Assembly (NCBI GenBank): GCA_030615365.1
Contig: JAUWZM010000030.1
Location: forward strand, 1-29,633
Length of the DNA stretch: 29,633 nucleotides
From: Candidatus Aerophobota bacterium
Lineage (GTDB): Bacteria; Aerophobota; Aerophobia; Aerophobales; B3-G15
Direction of reading: 5' to 3'
Position numbers and translations under genes: made by a program. The notes beneath the pieces are model-generated. The model had not been told where the DNA came from, ran no database searches, and saw nothing but the letters and a program-made list of their open reading frames with translations. Positions 1-10,300 of this stretch are shown one piece after another; position 1 is the stretch's first letter, and every line of letters begins with the position of its first letter.

Positions 1-383
1 TTAGAAAGTGAGAAAGTTCTTTTTTGCATTCAGATATCCTACGCTCTTTCAGATAAGATGGAAGATCCACGCACTGAGCACATAAATCACCTTGTTTAAA
101 GATTTCTGAGTTTCCGACCTGGATTAATAATATCAGAGGCAAGGCTCTCAATAAATTTCAACTGAAACTCTTATTTGATGTGGAATTGCAAGAATAATTT
201 CACTTGCCACAATCACAAAAAAATATGCTCAATGACCTTCAAAAATGTCGAGTTTTCCGCACCTCTGAGATTACTAATTTTCAACTATTTTCCTGCAACT
301 CATATTTTTAGTTAAACCCAGATTCGGTAAACTGGCAAAACTCTTCACCTGGGTAGGGGATGCCAATATCATTTTCCTTTTTT

Positions 384-420
384 CCTCCCCATTGAGGGGG
401 GAGGATTAAGGTGGGGGTGA
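384..420. repeat. GC-rich palindromic intergenic repeat
   Basis: CCTCCCC is followed by ATTGA and then GGGGGGAGG, giving a stem of about 7 bp, with a GGTGGGGGTGA tail. It stands out from the AT-rich surroundings. I infer it is one copy of a dispersed intergenic repeat of the kind seen in many uncultivated bacteria; only one copy is in this window. Confidence 0.4.
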
Positions 421-534
421 AAGTTGGGCTAAGGTGAGGGGGCATTCAACCTCCCAATTACTTTTTAACTCTTGCTTTGCAAAGGACGCTTAGACTCACC
501 CCTACCCATCGAGAAATATTTTTTTCTCATAAGA

Positions 535-592
535 AAGTAGCCGCAGGCTTTAGCCTGCGCAAAACAACGCAACCTGATGGTTGCGGCTACTT
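535..592. repeat. REP-like nested inverted repeat
   Basis: The outer arms AAGTAGCCGC (535-544) and GCGGCTACTT (583-592) are perfect inverted repeats. They enclose two further perfect 7-bp hairpins, CGCAGGC-TTTA-GCCTGCG and CGCAACC-TGAT-GGTTGCG, so a single strand could fold into a three-way, cloverleaf-like structure. This resembles REP/BIME-type intergenic elements. The 'GCAGGCTTTAGCCTGC' core is one I associate with dispersed repeats of planctomycete and candidate-phylum genomes (recalled, not checked). Confidence 0.6.
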
Positions 593-759
593 ATACGAAA
601 ACCAGACCTGGAGTAATGTCATAGGATAAGCTTGGTGACTATTATCTGAATCGCCGAATTCAGGATAAAGATTTTCTGATATAAATGAGAAAGTGGTTAA
701 ATGTAGAATTTATGAGATACTGCAAAAACCATCTGCAAGACTTAATTCAAGTTACCTGC

Positions 760-1302
760 TCATCGTGACTGAACGGCTCTTGGAAAAACTATGTTTGATT
801 TGAAAATTGGTTTATGTAATACTGCATAATCCTCAAATCTAAAACCAAGCCGGTTGCATTCTTCAATGAGGAATTGAGCCGATGCAGGCGCTACTCCAAT
901 AACCAAACAGTCTTTACCTTTTTCGGCAATCTTTCTAATCAGAGGAATGATGTCTTTGTCGCCTGAACAAATAATAAAAACATCGATTATCTCTCGCTCA
1001 TAGAGAGTCTCCATTACATCACATAAAAGCAAAGGATCACCAATACTTTTTGATCCATCATCTCTTCCTGTTTTATAACTTGGTGTGTATACAGGCTCAA
1101 TCCCATTTTTATAGAAATTGTACAAATACTTACTTCGTCCAAGGGTATCGGCAACAAATGGAACATAAGCTTTTCCTACTACTACTCTACCTTCTTCTTT
1201 TCCTCGATCTAAAAGGACGCCAATATTGTAAGTTTCCCCTATGAAAGTTTCAGAGCACCTTGCCATATTCTCATGGTCTATAAAAATCGCCACTTTCTTC
1301 AT
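760..1302 (-). CDS. NYN-domain (LabA/DUF88-like) predicted ribonuclease
   Basis: A 180-residue protein made almost entirely of a NYN domain, a PIN-like metal-dependent nuclease fold. The expected acidic residues are visible: the first-strand motif AIFIDHEN (D9, with E11/N12), a middle DPLLLCD (D89, D95) and SGDKD at 113-117, matching the SGDxDF signature. It probably cleaves RNA in the cytoplasm, but its substrate cannot be read from sequence. Its ATG overlaps the stop of the upstream gene (ATGA), with GGAAGA just before it, so the two were a translationally coupled pair. It lies downstream of brxL on the same strand, so it may be a passenger of the defence locus. It appears intact although its partner is interrupted. 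Confidence 0.8.
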   Translation of the reverse strand: MKKVAIFIDHENMARCSETFIGETYNIGVLLDRGKEEGRVVVGKAYVPFVADTLGRSKYLYNFYKNGIEPVYTPSYKTGRDDGSKSIGDPLLLCDVMETLYEREIIDVFIICSGDKDIIPLIRKIAEKGKDCLVIGVAPASAQFLIEECNRLGFRFEDYAVLHKPIFKSNIVFPRAVQSR

Positions 1303-1886
1303 ATATCTTCCGTATTAAACTTGGAACGGATCCGTTCCTTATAAGCACCAAACATATAAGATAGAACCCTGGGAATGCCAAAAGTAACAGGCTCAAGGGA
1401 AATTTGGAATAAATAATTTATTATATATTCACTAATTTCTTCCACTGCATTGTATTCACCAAGTATTTTATTAAGCTCGTAAGCTTTTGAAAAATCTTCG
1501 TTTTTAAGCGCATCTTCAACGTATTTCTTAATATCTTTAACTTTTATTTTCTTTAGAACTGGTGAAGCGAGCTTCTGAAAGGTCAAATTCTTTAAACTTT
1601 CTTTATTTTTAGGAGAGAACTCTATTCGGTCTAGAAAAACACTTTCTTTTTCGAAGCCGACTTCGAATTCTAACGAGGGATATAGTGACCAATTCAGCAC
1701 TGGTACAACATCATCGGCTAAATCAATATCCTCAAGCAATATTTCGAATATCTCCTCTACCTTTACTGAATTCTGGGCCTTGTTTATTTCTTCCCTTATG
1801 GCTATGCAATCACCAAGACTAAACCAAAAATTACCGTTGAGTTCAATATTAAAAAAAATAGAACTTTCTCTTTTTTCAAGGTGGCC
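1299..1886 (-). pseudogene. 3' part of an interrupted gene of unknown function
   Basis: The frame stays open from a stop at 1887-1889 to the TGA at 1299-1301, about 195 codons, with protein-like composition throughout (FFNIELNGNFWFSLGD near the N-terminal end, FGIPRVLSYMFGAYKER near the C-terminal end). There is no ATG in the first 50 codons. The only in-frame start is a TTG at 1739 without a good ribosome site, and coding-like sequence continues upstream of it. I therefore read this as the C-terminal two thirds of the gene whose start lies at 2532, separated from it by an IS21 remnant. Family not recognised. The stop overlaps the NYN nuclease start by 4 nt, so the two gene products probably acted together. 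Confidence 0.6.
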
Positions 1887-2267
1887 TCAAAGCTATAATA
1901 AATTCCATAAGAAAAGCCAGAGAAAATTCCATAGTAAAAAAAGATATGAAAAAAATAAAAAAGATGCTAAAATTCTTCCTTGAAGTAATGATCAAGGAGG
2001 AATTATTAGATGATAGGAATCGCTATGTACACAACAATAAAAACACTATGGGAAAGGTATAAAAATAAGAGTAAGATAGCAAGGTTAACTGGCCATGACT
2101 GGAAAACAGTAGCAGGGGTAATAAAAGCCATAGAGGAGGGCAAAGAGTATCCGAGTAAGAAACCACATCCCAGATTTCTGGATCCATATCAAGAAAAGAT
2201 TATCCAATGGATGGAAGAGGGGTTAACAGGAGTACGTATACATGAAGAACTTCAAGGAATGGGGGTA
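1887..2267 (+). mobile_element. istA: IS21-family remnant (istA 5' end)
   Basis: A plus-strand ORF starts at ATG 2010 behind a strong AAGGAGG site (about 1995-2001) and encodes about 86 residues typical of the N-terminus of IS21 IstA: a short HTH (KSKIARLTGHDWKTV), a basic linker, and YQEKIIQWMEEGLTGVRI. Similarity stops after residue 86 (GMGV), where minus-strand coding sequence of the host gene begins. The left side carries a direct repeat of AAATTCCATA (1900-1909 and 1924-1933), as multiple terminal repeats of IS21 ends might give. The DDE core and istB are missing, so the element is dead. Boundaries are approximate, and no clean target duplication was found. Confidence 0.65.
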
Positions 2268-2532
2268 AAGAACGAATATTTATCTCTCGACACATTTTTT
2301 CAACTTCAGTGGGGGATGATTTCTTGGCAGTTTTTAGAATGGTATTAGCTTTTAGATAATCACCTTTCTCATACGCATTCTTGATTTGTCTGTTTATATC
2401 GATTTTATCAACAAGCGTATATTTGTCTTCTGTAGGATCAAAGGAAAGAGCCGAATTGGACAAAAATGCCATAAATTCAGCTAATTCACGTTCATTGACC
2501 GTATATTCCTTTTTTTGCTGTTTAGTGCTCAT
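2268..2532 (-). pseudogene. 5' part of the interrupted gene
   Basis: The ATG at 2532 opens a charged, helical N-terminus (MSTKQQKKEYTVNERELAEF) that continues for about 88 codons to CREINIRS. There the frame runs antisense into the istA remnant and becomes low-complexity. The gene continues at 1886. Together the halves make about 285 residues with no family that I recognise. The start is 146 nt downstream of brxL on the same strand, so read-through from the BREX operon is possible. No good Shine-Dalgarno is seen before the ATG. Confidence 0.6.
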
Positions 2533-2678
2533 TTTGGATGGACTTATTGAAAATTTTACTTTATTGTATATTGCAGACTGAGAAAGTCAAATGTGGCAAA
2601 TACTACTACCCAAATTTCAACTGAGTTTAACCAAAACAGAAAAAAATCTAATAAACCAGTTATTTAAATTATCTATCC

Positions 2679-4706
2679 TTAAATAATGCCTAAAGCTTTC
2701 ATAGCAGCAGCGGTAGGGTCTTTATAAAAAATAGGGTCTACCGCTTCAACAATTTCTGCAGGGACATCAAGGAAATGCCTTTTGTTCTCAATTGGGATAA
2801 GAGCCTTTTTTGCTCCATTATCTAAAGCAACTTGAAAAGGTTCTGCGAGGGAAGGCAAAGGTTTAAGATTGCCTTGAACGGTCATATCTCCTAATACCAC
2901 TGTAGCAGGTAGTACTGGCTGTTTCTTTAAAACTGAAAGCAAAGCAACAAATAAAGCTACCCCTGAAGGAGCTCCAATACCTGTACCTAAAAGATCTACT
3001 GCTTCCACATTGAAATCATGGGTATTAAAATCAGAGCCTACTCCTACCTGAGATTTTACACTCTTTAGGTAATTGAATGCTCTTTGGAAAGAATCTTTCA
3101 TTTTTCTGTCTAAAGTTCCAGAAATTTTTAATTTCCCTGTGCCAGAAGCCATATTTATCTCTACTCTATAAATTGTCGCTTTCGACTGTTCACCAATAGC
3201 TATTGTATAAACAGTTCCAGGAGAAAGAGGATCGGAAGAAATTAAGCCTTTCCCACCCTCCTCAGGTACGCCAACGAAAACTTCCTGCAGGGTCTCTTTG
3301 TCAATAATAGAAAAACTTGCCTTTGAGTATTCATAAGGCGCCAATTTCTTCAACTGCTCTTTAACTCTTCTCCTCCCCTCAAGAGCTAACTGAAGATATT
3401 CAAACAATTCTTCTTTGGTGAATTCCCCATCTGGATGTATTAACTTCAATAGTCCCGATACTGTTTTTCTTACAGCTTTTGAATCCCTGGTGTTTAAATG
3501 GGAGCCCAAATTAAAAAAGCGATCTATGCTTTCTGTAAAATTCCTTTTTCGCAATTCCTTTATCGCTTCGGCAAAATAATCAATTACAAAACCATAATGA
3601 TTCGTTAGAAATTCGTTTCTCATTTTATCTATTTCCCATCCTGGCAAATAGAAATGGATTCTATCTAAGAAAGCAATATCATCCCTTATTATCTCTGGCA
3701 TAGGAGTAAACAAATGAGAACTTTGAACTAATACATCAATTGATTGGTTTATATTACCAAACAGTACAATAGAAGCTTTTCCAGATAAAGCTTCTTTGCC
3801 TCGCGCAAAAGAGCCAGATTCACAATAAGTTTTCAAAGAAGTGATAACCTCTTTTTTCATTTTACTCAAGTCTGCAACTTCATCAAAAGCAACCACATCC
3901 CATATTCCGACAAGTCCTATCTGATTTTTACCAATATGATAAAAAAGGTTTGGCACTGTAGTGGGACCGGTAAGAAGTATTACATAGGGTGAGACATCCT
4001 GAAAAGCATAAGATTTACCTGTTCCTCGGGGACCAAATTCAACAAGATTGAAGTTACTTTCAATCAATGGAATGAATCTACACAAGTAAAGCAATTTTTT
4101 TCTTTTTGAAAGTTGAAATGGTTCAAGACCTATAGTCCGTATTAAAAAATCTATCCATTCGTCCCTGGTAAATTGCTTTCTACTTTCAATATATTCATCC
4201 ATATCAAAAGCTGCTATTTGGACAGGTTTTAACTCTCTAATCCTGAATGGACTTTTTTTTCCAGGTTCATCACCTTCATAAAAATACTCCAGCTCAACTT
4301 GAGCCCATATTCCTCCTTGAAGCAATCTTTCATATTTATTAATATAAATCTCTGGTATGTGAACATTTTTGTATCCAAAATTTATCAAAGTAGCCCAATA
4401 TTTATCCTCACTTGCTACCAATCTTACTACTACCTTATCAATAAAAGTATGCTTCCCTTTTGTTTTAACTTTAGCCTGAGCTTTCATGCTCTCATCGGAT
4501 CGAACATAATTTTCTACTAAAATGTTATTAGCCACTTTTAGTCCTGCCTCTATAGCCCTCTCATCATCTGTAGCACAATATTTCCCTAAAAGATATTCTA
4601 AAACATATACCGGGACATTTGCTCCTACTTTTACTTTTCTAACAAGATCTTTCCGGACAACTTTACCAGGAAAAACCCTGTTGGCTTTTTGATCTAAATA
4701 TGGCAT
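2679..4706 (-). CDS. brxL: BREX protein BrxL (Lon-like, AAA+)
   Basis: A 675-residue protein of the BrxL family and last gene of the operon; BrxL is required for phage restriction in type 1 BREX. The N-terminal third is BrxL-specific. An AAA+ ATPase follows, with Walker A GPRGTGKS (225-232), Walker B VVAFDEV (D275, E276), an asparagine-bearing FGNIN (sensor-1-like, 316-320) and an arginine in FLDRIHFYLPGW (R349). The C-terminus (about 540-675) is a Lon-protease-like domain with GAPSG (S580 at the nucleophile position). The lysine of the Lon dyad (GGLKEK in Lon) aligns here with SLAEP, so A620 stands in its place. Proteolysis is therefore doubtful, which fits published views that BrxL acts on DNA. 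The ATG at 4706 follows AAGGGAAA, 13 nt after pglZ. Confidence 0.93.
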   Translation of the reverse strand: MPYLDQKANRVFPGKVVRKDLVRKVKVGANVPVYVLEYLLGKYCATDDERAIEAGLKVANNILVENYVRSDESMKAQAKVKTKGKHTFIDKVVVRLVASEDKYWATLINFGYKNVHIPEIYINKYERLLQGGIWAQVELEYFYEGDEPGKKSPFRIRELKPVQIAAFDMDEYIESRKQFTRDEWIDFLIRTIGLEPFQLSKRKKLLYLCRFIPLIESNFNLVEFGPRGTGKSYAFQDVSPYVILLTGPTTVPNLFYHIGKNQIGLVGIWDVVAFDEVADLSKMKKEVITSLKTYCESGSFARGKEALSGKASIVLFGNINQSIDVLVQSSHLFTPMPEIIRDDIAFLDRIHFYLPGWEIDKMRNEFLTNHYGFVIDYFAEAIKELRKRNFTESIDRFFNLGSHLNTRDSKAVRKTVSGLLKLIHPDGEFTKEELFEYLQLALEGRRRVKEQLKKLAPYEYSKASFSIIDKETLQEVFVGVPEEGGKGLISSDPLSPGTVYTIAIGEQSKATIYRVEINMASGTGKLKISGTLDRKMKDSFQRAFNYLKSVKSQVGVGSDFNTHDFNVEAVDLLGTGIGAPSGVALFVALLSVLKKQPVLPATVVLGDMTVQGNLKPLPSLAEPFQVALDNGAKKALIPIENKRHFLDVPAEIVEAVDPIFYKDPTAAAMKALGII

Positions 4707-4719
4707 ATCATTTCCCTTT

Positions 4720-7299
4720 TTATACTATAATTTTAACATTAATATTACTAAGCTTTGCCAATTCCATCTCTGTTTCTGAATCAAGTAAATATATACCTAT
4801 GACGCCTGAAGTTACATTCTCATTTAAAATAATGGTAACAACATTGGGTTTGTTAGGTTCTAATATTACCTCTTTTGTCCCTTCGCTAAATCCATATTCC
4901 GCAGTTTCCGCTTGACCAATAGGGCTGCCCTCTTTTACGACCTGTATTCTAACTCTTTTTTCCTTGGGATTCATATCATCAAAAATAAGCAGTTCAGTTT
5001 CATAAGCTACCTTTACAGTAAATATACGATTAGTTATTGTCTTCTTGCTGATAGTTAAGAGATATTTTTCTTGGAAAGAAGACTTTTTAACAGTAAAGGC
5101 TTTCATCTTTAATTCCAGAAGGGGGATAATTACCTCTTGCAATGAGATGCCCCCATGAACATAAGGATTTTCTTCACCAGGTGTATTGAAAGCAGCGACT
5201 GTTTCAGGAAAAACAAAATCTAAATTGCATTTATATCCAAAATTGGACGCCTTGAAACGAACTGTATTTTCAGGCTCATCTCCGCCCTTTCCTATCCATA
5301 CACGTTTGTGCAAAACACAAGTTTCTCCTTTAGGAACTTTTACTTTCATATCTTTGCTTATTTCTGGACCAAATAAATAACCATGGTCAGCTGTAATAAC
5401 AAATATTTCAACTCCTAACCTCCTCAGGGTATATATAGCTCTTTTTATTTGCACAGTAATCTTATTCATAATTTCCTTAGCAATTAGTCCCTTACCACTT
5501 TCACAAATACTGTCTATTTCCTGCGAAGTGACAATAATAAAATCTGCGATATCAATTTTATCTCGTATATTTTTCCTCGGTTTTATAACCTGTTCTAATT
5601 TAAATACCTCCACCTTATAAGGGCATTCTTGAGAAAAATAATTTAATCTTTCACTTCTTTTGGATACTTTATTATTATTCACTTGAAGACAAATTTTCTT
5701 TTCTCCTCTTTCTATATCTATCTTTTCATTAAAATACAAAAGCAAAGAAAGCATCCCGAAAGAGGTTAAAGTAGGAACAGCTGCTAATGCCGGTGATATA
5801 TCTTTTTTATCATAGTTCTCTATTGAATGAAGAAAATCTTCTCCCATTTCATATCTAAATGCATCTATCAAAAAGTAGGCACATTTTTTCTTTTTCTCTA
5901 AGAAAGGTAGCAGTTTTTGTTTAAAAATATCCTTTTGATGTATAATGTTCTTTGCGCTTAAATATGCTGATGGTGAAAACTGGAAAAGAAAAAGTTTTGT
6001 CTCAATATTAATAAATTCAGAATATCTTTGTCTGCACTTGGACATAAAAATTTCTAATTTATCCTCAAATTTCCCTTCTATATCCACATCAGGATATTTT
6101 GTTTCCATCAATCGATAGTATTTATCAATTAAAGACCATTCCCAGGGCTTGTTTTTCCCAGTATAATAATTTATACACTCACTCAAACTTAAACTCTTAC
6201 CTTTAATTTCATTAAAAGCTTGATTAATAAAAATGACTAAGTCTATACTGTAACCCAAGAAAGACCATAATAAACCATAATCAGGTTCATTTTTAGCCCA
6301 AAAGGAACTCTTTCTTTTACCTATGATTTCTTTTGTAAAATTCAAACCCCTCTTTTCATTTAAATCAAGAACAAATTCTATTAACTTTTCCTCTACCACG
6401 GGAAATGTCTCACTCCTGGTTAACGCATCAGGGGGAAACTTTTCTTTTTCTATTTCATATTTTCTTTGTATTTTCTCTGCCCAGGTTTTATAACTTTTGT
6501 TAAAATCTGAACGTTTTCTCCAGGTGCCCACCAATTTTTTAACATTTTCTTTATATTCTTTCTTAGAAGGTAACTTTAAACTATGATATTTCCCTGCCAA
6601 TTCACTTTCCAAAGACTCAATGAAATCCATCATAAGAATCTTTTCAACCAATTTCTCTCTTATCTCTTCCGCCTCTTTAAGATGTTTTAGTTGAATACCT
6701 AAGTAATTATCCAGAAAGTTGACTAAGTCACTCAATAGCTTTTTTTCTTTCAAAGATTTATCGTGTTTTGTATCTGTCATAAACGACAAAATAAGAATTT
6801 CTGGATTATTAGTTTTAAATAAAGCAGACAAAGCACCTATCTGTATTGATTTTGCTCCCTCAATAATGCGCTCAATTTCATCTATAGTAATTGTTCTTTT
6901 TTCTATGCTCTTGCAAATATCTGCTACCAAATCAGAGGAAAATTTATCAGAAAGTGCCTTCTTAACAATTGTAGCAAGATCAGTGTTCTTATCCAAAGAA
7001 GCAGCAGGCTCTAAAATACAACCTGCCTTTTCTAACTCTATTAAAGGAAAATTTGTAACATCTCTACGATGCTCTATATATAGTAGAATATCCTTTTTTT
7101 CTTCGCCATTAAAATATCCCTCAGTCTTAAACCTTATTTCATAGTAACTTCCTTCATATTTTATAACTGGGACATCTATAAAATCAGATTGTCCCACTAT
7201 TTCTTTGTAAATACCCTTTGGGTCATACCAAATAACAATGCCGTATTCTTTTAGTTGCCTTTTTATTAGATTTTTTAGCTGGTTTTTAATTAAGCCCAT
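4720..7299 (-). CDS. pglZ: BREX phosphatase-like protein PglZ
   Basis: An 859-residue PglZ, the signature protein of BREX and Pgl systems. A helical N-terminal region is followed by an alkaline-phosphatase-superfamily domain at about 470-780. Visible motifs are LIDAFRYEMG (D479, metal ligand), PTLTSFGM (threonine nucleophile region, 510-517), VTSQEID (590-596) and ITADHGYLFG (D638, H639). The C-terminal 150 residues look like a beta-rich accessory domain. In BREX, PglZ is required for both methylation and defence; its substrate is not settled. The ATG is 1 nt after the brxC stop with GTGGG ahead, so the genes are coupled. Length and motifs are normal for the family. Confidence 0.95.
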   Translation of the reverse strand: MGLIKNQLKNLIKRQLKEYGIVIWYDPKGIYKEIVGQSDFIDVPVIKYEGSYYEIRFKTEGYFNGEEKKDILLYIEHRRDVTNFPLIELEKAGCILEPAASLDKNTDLATIVKKALSDKFSSDLVADICKSIEKRTITIDEIERIIEGAKSIQIGALSALFKTNNPEILILSFMTDTKHDKSLKEKKLLSDLVNFLDNYLGIQLKHLKEAEEIREKLVEKILMMDFIESLESELAGKYHSLKLPSKKEYKENVKKLVGTWRKRSDFNKSYKTWAEKIQRKYEIEKEKFPPDALTRSETFPVVEEKLIEFVLDLNEKRGLNFTKEIIGKRKSSFWAKNEPDYGLLWSFLGYSIDLVIFINQAFNEIKGKSLSLSECINYYTGKNKPWEWSLIDKYYRLMETKYPDVDIEGKFEDKLEIFMSKCRQRYSEFINIETKLFLFQFSPSAYLSAKNIIHQKDIFKQKLLPFLEKKKKCAYFLIDAFRYEMGEDFLHSIENYDKKDISPALAAVPTLTSFGMLSLLLYFNEKIDIERGEKKICLQVNNNKVSKRSERLNYFSQECPYKVEVFKLEQVIKPRKNIRDKIDIADFIIVTSQEIDSICESGKGLIAKEIMNKITVQIKRAIYTLRRLGVEIFVITADHGYLFGPEISKDMKVKVPKGETCVLHKRVWIGKGGDEPENTVRFKASNFGYKCNLDFVFPETVAAFNTPGEENPYVHGGISLQEVIIPLLELKMKAFTVKKSSFQEKYLLTISKKTITNRIFTVKVAYETELLIFDDMNPKEKRVRIQVVKEGSPIGQAETAEYGFSEGTKEVILEPNKPNVVTIILNENVTSGVIGIYLLDSETEMELAKLSNINVKIIV

Positions 7300-7300
7300 A

Positions 7301-10300
7301 TTATTCCCACTCGATAATAATTTTTTTCTCTTCTTTTAAAAGCATCTCTATCTGCTGAGTAAATTTCTTAATTTGGTTTTCAAATTCTTCTTGGTCAACA
7401 ATAACTTTATCAAAATACTCCGATAATCTTACTTTTTCTATGCTTGGATCGTTTTTTGCAATAAAGCTATCAATAGTATTTTGAATAAACTGCTCTACTG
7501 CTGAAAATGCTGAAATATCGGACCTCATAGCTGCAATGGACGCTCTACAATTTTTGCAGACATCAGAATCTTTCAAATCAAGATTTTGGCAGCATTTTGA
7601 ACCTATCTCCTTTAAAATTCTATTCTTAACCTCATCCGGTAAACTCTCCCATTCAGAAAGAATTCTAACTCTCCCATCTAACTGAGTATATAATTTATCT
7701 CTTTGAAAATGAACATCTTCATACGCTGGATAATATATCGACAAAATTTTTTCTGTATCTTTTGAAATAGTAGGTAGGCGATCGTAAAAATCCTCTGATT
7801 CGGCATTCTCTCTTAATCGTGTTAAAGTTTCCTTTATGGTTTCATCTTCCATAATTTCTTCCTCTAAACCGAAGGATATCTCAGGTAAAATCTCACGAGC
7901 TCGAGTTAAGATTTTTAAATTATTCTCTAATAAAGCTGATTCTATTCTGACAATTTTTTCTAAATTGTCTTTCAGTTCCTTGCCTTCCTCAGCTAAGAAT
8001 TTAACGCAGTCCTCTGAACTGTTATTTAATATCTGAGTCACGGTTCTTAAGAGATTTTCTACAAATTCCTTACAAGGAAGCTTTAAAACATCAGCTTTAG
8101 CTTTCATAGATAAAAGTATCTCTTTCTTTTGTGAAGACAATTCTCTTAATTTGTCTGTAATAGCATTTTCTTCTGCATCAACCTCTTTCCCGGTTATAGC
8201 TTCGTAATTTAGGCAAGCTTCTTTTATGACCTTAGGAGAAATAATCTGCTCTCGGGGCATGAATGCTGCGAGTTTAAATGCATTGTTGTTAACAATCGCT
8301 TCTCTACCCCCTGTCTCAGTATAGCTCTTGTAACGCCTACCTTGATAACTTACCTCAATCACACCCGCCCTGAATAAAGCACTCAATACTAATCTTATCA
8401 CATCCCGTTCCCATCCATAGCCCATACCTCCAAAATGTTTTTCCAATAATTTTCCAGTAACCTTTTCTCCGTATCGATGTCTTCCATTTATATAACGCAT
8501 TACTTCCTGTGCTATTGGTGCATCAACATTCATTTCATATTTATCATGTTGTTTTAGTACAAGGCTGAATCCTTCCTCATAAAAAATAGGAGGCAACCCA
8601 GAAAGATTAATAGAGGTCAACATATTCTGCGCTTCTTTTCCAGAAAAGCGTTTTGCCCCCATCCCAAATTTAGGAAACAAATCTGGAATGAGTTCATTGA
8701 TCAAACCTTTAATACTATCTGATAAAGTTTGTCCGTAACTTGAAATATCCCTTTTAACTCCTCCAAAAAAGATACTTCCTGAATAAGCAAAATCCTCCGT
8801 TTTATTTCTCAGTTTTCTGTGAGTTTTATCTTCCCTTATTTTTTCTTCACTATAGCACTTATGCTCCTCAGAAGTAAGCTGTCCTTGTGATGCAAGACGC
8901 TCATGTATTCTTATCATTTCTCTGGAGCGATACAGCTCTTCAATTAAACTGTGAATTTCCTCACTCTGAGGAAAAACCCAAAATATTTTATTTTTATTTG
9001 GATCCTGGCGTGATCCTCTCTTTTTATCCTCAGATATACCCTTAAATTCCTGTGTATCTTCTGCTATAGATAATTCAACAGTAATATCCCCATCACCGGT
9101 TAAACCCCTGCCATTTAGCATGTAAGATACAGTAAATATTTTTAAATTCTTATAGTTAAAACGCGTATATTTTGCATCTTTAAATAACTCCTCTAAGATT
9201 TCTCTACAAACCAAATTTCTATCTGCCGGCTTAGGGGCTAATTCATTTCTCTTAATATCCCAGTTTTTTTCCTGAGCAGTATATAATTTGTAACCTTCCT
9301 CACTTAACTTTATAAACTGCGCCTTCTCTAAAATCTTAATTGCCTCTTCTACTTCCTCAATGCAGGACTCTGCTCCTACATACGAATGCAGGAGTGCTGC
9401 TATATTTAAAGGACTTCGAGGAAGGTCTCTTATAAATTCAAGCAGACATATTACTTTAATAACTTTTGCAGTAAATGGCTTATCTGAAAATCTATTTTCT
9501 ATATCTAAAATATCCTTTTGTTTTTCACTGGAGATATTTCCAGATATCAAATCATAAACTTTGTCCAGGGTAACAAGAGCACCTAATTCCTGTTCAGCAA
9601 GATTAACCTTAGGATTAATAAGCATCTGCTGAGCTTGTTTTATAATAGTTCTGTTGCTTCCTCCAATATGCCGCGCTGCTCCCGGCTGAAGTCTGATACC
9701 TGACATAATATCAATAGATAGATCAATGTGATAAGGTAGGTAAGGATATAAATTTACAAAATCATCCTTTCTGGTTTCAGAATCTCTCGAAGTTCTTTCT
9801 AATTTTGTGCACTGGTTTAACCTGTGCTGGTTAGCTTCAAATAATTTACTAAGCTCTGGAATAACTGTTGCTTTTTTAGCTAAAACTCTTTTACTGGTAA
9901 CCTCAGAAATATCTGCCGGTGAGAGGTCTATCTCAGTTGGAAATCTATTTTTTAAACGGGCAAATTCTACTCTTTTATCACCAAGGGCACTTACTACCTC
10001 GTTAAGTTTTTCCTGCGAGGTTACAATTAGCCAGATAGGAGCTATTGTTTGTCTTTTCATAACCCTGTTTTTACTCTCAACTCCCAATGCCTGAACAATT
10101 GCCTGAAGATCCAGCATTTTACCAACACTACGAGAGACAAATTGCCCAACTTCATCAACGATGAATATCAAAGCGGTATTTTTTATTCTTCTTGTCATCA
10201 GGTCAAAACAACGTTTGGCAAGTTCATTTGGTGTTATATCCGCTCTCCCTCTAATATTTCCAAATTCATCCTTTGCTCCTAATGAACGAACCCATGAATC

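Larger units (their letters stand above)
1..759. other. Intergenic region with repeats and a doubtful edge ORF
   Basis: No convincing gene is visible. Two inverted-repeat elements lie at 384-420 and 535-592 (listed separately). On the minus strand one frame is open from about 157 to the left edge and contains CAQC; it could be the start of a gene outside the window, but it has no recognisable family and no clear ribosome site. The region lies downstream of the NYN nuclease gene, so it is also where that operon should terminate. No strong GC hairpin with a T-run was found. Confidence 0.4.

Noticed and set aside
1050..1244. Plus-strand ORF opposite the NYN gene
   Set aside because: It is antisense to a protein with clear NYN motifs, has low-complexity composition and no ribosome site.
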